A stretch of 8,068 nt of DNA from Gammaproteobacteria bacterium (GTDB lineage: Bacteria; Pseudomonadota; Gammaproteobacteria; Eutrophobiales; Eutrophobiaceae), in contig JACVQI010000083.1 in NCBI GenBank assembly GCA_015661095.1, positions 1 to 8,068 of the forward strand, written 5' to 3'. Below, piece after piece: positions 6,594 to 8,068 of the stretch. The first letter of the stretch is position 1. Each line of letters opens with the position of its first letter. The notes under the pieces were generated by a model. It did not search any database. It saw only the letters and a list, made by a program, of their open reading frames with translations, and had not been told where the DNA came from. The translations under genes were made by a program, and so were the position numbers.

Positions 6594-7448
6594 ATGGTCA
6601 CCACCACCTTGAAGATCACCCCGACAGACTCCCGCTTGATTAAACAACTGGATATATACAGAAAGGCAGCAATCAGCGGCGTGATGACTACTGCCATGCT
6701 TCCGCTTTGGGCCCGGGCCCAGGAATCCCTGCAACCGAACCCCTTGTTTAAAGATGAAATAGCGGTTGAATTAGCCAGACTGCTGGATCTTGATTATGGA
6801 GCGATCAGGGATGCGTGGCAGATACAGACCAGTGTCGCCATCAGAACCAGAATACTGGACGATAATCTCCATGGCTATTTGCAAAAATATCCTGATGCGG
6901 CAATCATTAATCTCGGCGCCGGGTTTGACAGCCGCTATTACCGCATGGATAACGGCTCCCTCATCTGGTATGACCTCGACTTTCCACAGCTACTCGAATT
7001 GAAGAGGATGTGTTTCAGCGAAACCCGGCGCTACCGCATGCTTGGGAAATCGATACTGGATTTTTCCTGGCTGGATGAGATTGCTGATCAGGGCCGGCCG
7101 GTCATGATCCTTGCGGAAGGAGTGTTGATGTATTTACGGGAAAGCGAGTTGATAACTTTATTCGAGCAGCTCGCCGGCAAGTTTGCCGGAGCACACCTGT
7201 TAATCGAATTACTCGCCCCCGGCGCTATCGGTTATCACCCTTTGTTAAATCGGGACAACGCGGAATTTAAATGGACCTTGCTGAATGCCAGGGATATGGA
7301 GGCGATTAATCCGAAGATCCGTTTTCTGCACGAATGGTGCGTGCTGGATTATTATAATGATCGTTGGCAATGGCTGGCGGTTCTCGGTAAGTTACCCTTG
7401 ATACGGAATTACTTCGGAGAACGAATCGTCCATTTGCGATTTCAATAG
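6594..7448 (+). CDS. Leucine carboxyl methyltransferase-family SAM-dependent O-methyltransferase
   Basis: The 284-residue protein matches the LCM/PPM1/TcmP group of class I methyltransferases. Its motif I variant is I-I-N-L-G-A-G-F-D-S-R (104-114), which binds S-adenosylmethionine. Motif II is W-Y-D-L-D-F-P (125-131), and the A-E-G-V-L-M-Y-L strand (174-181) is highly typical of this family. The N-terminal helices (about 12-80) form the substrate cap. No signal peptide or membrane segment is seen, so it is cytosolic. Family members methylate carboxyl or hydroxyl groups of proteins or of polyketide-like small molecules; the bacterial substrates are mostly unknown and nothing here identifies this one. 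There is a strong AGGAGGT ribosome site. It is divergent from phaC, which could mean shared regulation but does not prove a shared function. Confidence 0.85.
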   Translation: MVTTTLKITPTDSRLIKQLDIYRKAAISGVMTTAMLPLWARAQESLQPNPLFKDEIAVELARLLDLDYGAIRDAWQIQTSVAIRTRILDDNLHGYLQKYPDAAIINLGAGFDSRYYRMDNGSLIWYDLDFPQLLELKRMCFSETRRYRMLGKSILDFSWLDEIADQGRPVMILAEGVLMYLRESELITLFEQLAGKFAGAHLLIELLAPGAIGYHPLLNRDNAEFKWTLLNARDMEAINPKIRFLHEWCVLDYYNDRWQWLAVLGKLPLIRNYFGERIVHLRFQ

Positions 7449-7489
7449 ACCGTGCTGGTGCCAGCCTTGCCCGGCGCAGCCGGTTCAGC

Positions 7490-7564
7490 TTGTATATTTT
7501 TGTATGTTCGCTATGATGGTATCTCGTTTCACACTATCCATAGAAACAAAGTCTTATGAGGAGG
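7490..7564 (+). promoter_or_regulatory. Candidate promoter and ribosome site of the peroxiredoxin gene
   Basis: TATGAT (7512-7517) matches the -10 consensus at five of six positions. A poor -35 candidate, TTGTAT (7490-7495), lies 16 bp upstream. AGGAGG (7559-7564) lies 4 nt before the ATG at 7569 and clearly fixes the translation start. The 120-bp gap after the methyltransferase stop makes an independent promoter likely. Confidence 0.4.
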
Positions 7565-7568
7565 CTTT

Positions 7569-8068
7569 ATGCATCAGATTCTATCAAGGGTTGTCAGGTT
7601 GTTACCGGTGGCGGTACTGTTCGGTTTATTGGGCGTGGTCCATAGCGCAGCCGCCGTCGATGTCGGGGATGCCATGCTCGACTTCAGCTTGCCGGCATCG
7701 GACGGCAAGACCTACACCTTATCCCAATTCAAAGGCAAACAACCGGTGGTCATTGCCTTCTTCCCCATGGCTGGTACGCCCGGTTGAACCATCCAATGCA
7801 AAGCGCTGCGTGACAGCGCCAAGGAAATGCAGAAATTCGACGTGGCCTATTTCATGGCCAGTGTCGATCCCCTGGAAAAAAATACCGCCTTCGCCAAGGA
7901 GCATAACGCCGGTTTTCCCATTTTGTCCGACAGCGAGAAGAAGCTGACGACGCCTCTCGGTATCCTGCACGCCATGGGTTTTGCCAACCGCTGGACCTAT
8001 TACATCGACAAGGATGGCAAGATTGTAAAAATAGACAAGGATGTAAAGGTGGCAACTGCCGGCGCCGA
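7569..8068 (+). CDS. Exported selenocysteine-containing peroxiredoxin (TGA read through; 3' partial)
   Basis: An AhpC/TSA-type peroxiredoxin, which reduces hydroperoxides with a peroxidatic Cys or Sec. Residues 1-29 form a Sec signal peptide (basic start, hydrophobic L-L-P-V-A-V-L-F-G-L-L, ending S-A-A-A), so it should act in the periplasm. The thioredoxin fold begins V-G-D-A-M-L-D-F-S-L-P (32-42), followed by V-V-I-A-F-F-P-M-A-G-T-P-G (60-72). Codon 73 is TGA (7785-7787), exactly at the peroxidatic position of the T-P-G-C-T-x-x-C motif. The next residues are T-I-Q-C, giving a U-x-x-x-C pair with Cys77 as a possible resolving residue. The frame then runs on without a stop for 93 codons with family features (L-R-D at 80-82, F-P-I-L-S-D and W-T-Y-Y-I-D-K-D-G-K-I) and leaves the window. 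Alternatives are a nonsense mutation or sequencing error, which the continued conserved frame and the downstream hairpin argue against. Whether the host has selA, selB, selC and selD cannot be seen. Confidence 0.85.
7785..7787 (+). other. In-frame TGA, probable selenocysteine codon (Sec73)
   Basis: This is the only in-frame stop between the ATG at 7569 and the window end. It replaces the catalytic Cys codon (TGC/TGT), a single-base difference. Other complete genes here end in TAA or TAG except the mobile transposase, which uses TGA as a true stop, so a general reassignment of TGA is unlikely. Confidence 0.82.
7803..7819 (+). promoter_or_regulatory. Candidate bacterial SECIS hairpin
   Basis: GCGCTG (7803-7808), loop CGTGA (7809-7813) and CAGCGC (7814-7819) form a perfect 6-bp stem-loop beginning 15 nt after the TGA, with the loop opening 21 nt after it. 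Known bacterial SECIS elements sit within the coding region just after the UGA, with an apical loop roughly 16-37 nt away and a G in its first positions. Here G is the second loop base, followed by U, as in the GU needed for SelB binding in E. coli fdhF. A short lower stem may form between TGCA 7797-7800 and TGCA 7828-7831. There is no clear bulged U in the stem. Confidence 0.65.

Noticed and set aside
7471..7483. CCGGC-GCA-GCCGG hairpin after the methyltransferase gene as a terminator
   Set aside because: The stem is only 5 bp with a 3-nt loop, and the nearest T-rich run starts more than 10 nt later, so it does not fit a Rho-independent terminator.
7569..7787. A 72-residue protein ending at the TGA
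   Set aside because: It would end one residue before the catalytic position of a peroxiredoxin whose remaining sequence follows in the same frame; a selenocysteine reading explains more.
7785..7787. TGA read as tryptophan (genetic code 4 or 25)
   Set aside because: The transposase uses TGA as its stop, tryptophan is written TGG throughout, no other gene has an internal TGA, and Trp would not suit the catalytic position.
7504..7947. Open frame of 147 codons on the plus strand spanning the TGA region in another frame
   Set aside because: It has no ribosome site or recognisable family, its composition is Pro/Arg/Ser-rich as expected for an out-of-frame reading, and it overlaps the clearly recognisable peroxiredoxin frame.

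Overview
The window reads as ordinary bacterial chromosome, moderately GC-rich and densely packed. The class I PHA synthase, the S9 peptidase with a Sec signal, the REP-associated transposase and the probable selenoprotein peroxiredoxin together fit an environmental proteobacterium, most likely a gammaproteobacterium. That assignment is an inference; no ribosomal or other phylogenetic marker is present.

Layout. Positions 1-146 hold the last 47 codons of a GH3 beta-glucosidase. From about 170 to 1010 lies a REP-associated tyrosine transposase (RAYT, HUH type) bounded by exact 25-nt inverted repeats. Its right side has been expanded by a 41-bp imperfect tandem duplication. Directly after it, 1014-1487 is the C-terminal half of a CE1/feruloyl-esterase-like hydrolase. 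It keeps its Ser-Asp-His residues but has lost its 5' half, so the locus looks like a glycoside hydrolase-esterase pair damaged at the element. Next come two divergent genes for exported proteins. One, on the minus strand (1548-2660), is an MDR-family zinc-less oxidoreductase with an unexpected signal peptide. The other, on the plus strand (2790-4775), is an S9 prolyl-oligopeptidase-family peptidase. A second divergent pair follows: phaC (minus, 4797-6497) and a leucine-carboxyl-methyltransferase-family SAM methyltransferase (plus, 6594-7448), sharing a 96-bp promoter region. The window ends inside a secreted peroxiredoxin (7569 to beyond 8068).

Main result. The peroxiredoxin frame contains one in-frame TGA (7785-7787) exactly where the family has its peroxidatic cysteine (TPG-TGA-TIQC). 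The conserved frame then continues with no further stop to the window end. A perfect 6-bp hairpin with a CGUGA loop starts 15 nt after the TGA, which fits a bacterial SECIS element. A conventional gene caller would stop at 72 residues; the better reading is a selenocysteine-containing, exported peroxiredoxin.

The genes do not form one pathway. The recognisable themes are plant-polysaccharide or hemicellulose breakdown (GH3 and esterase remnant), periplasmic protein turnover and redox (S9, MDR, peroxiredoxin), and carbon storage (PhaC).
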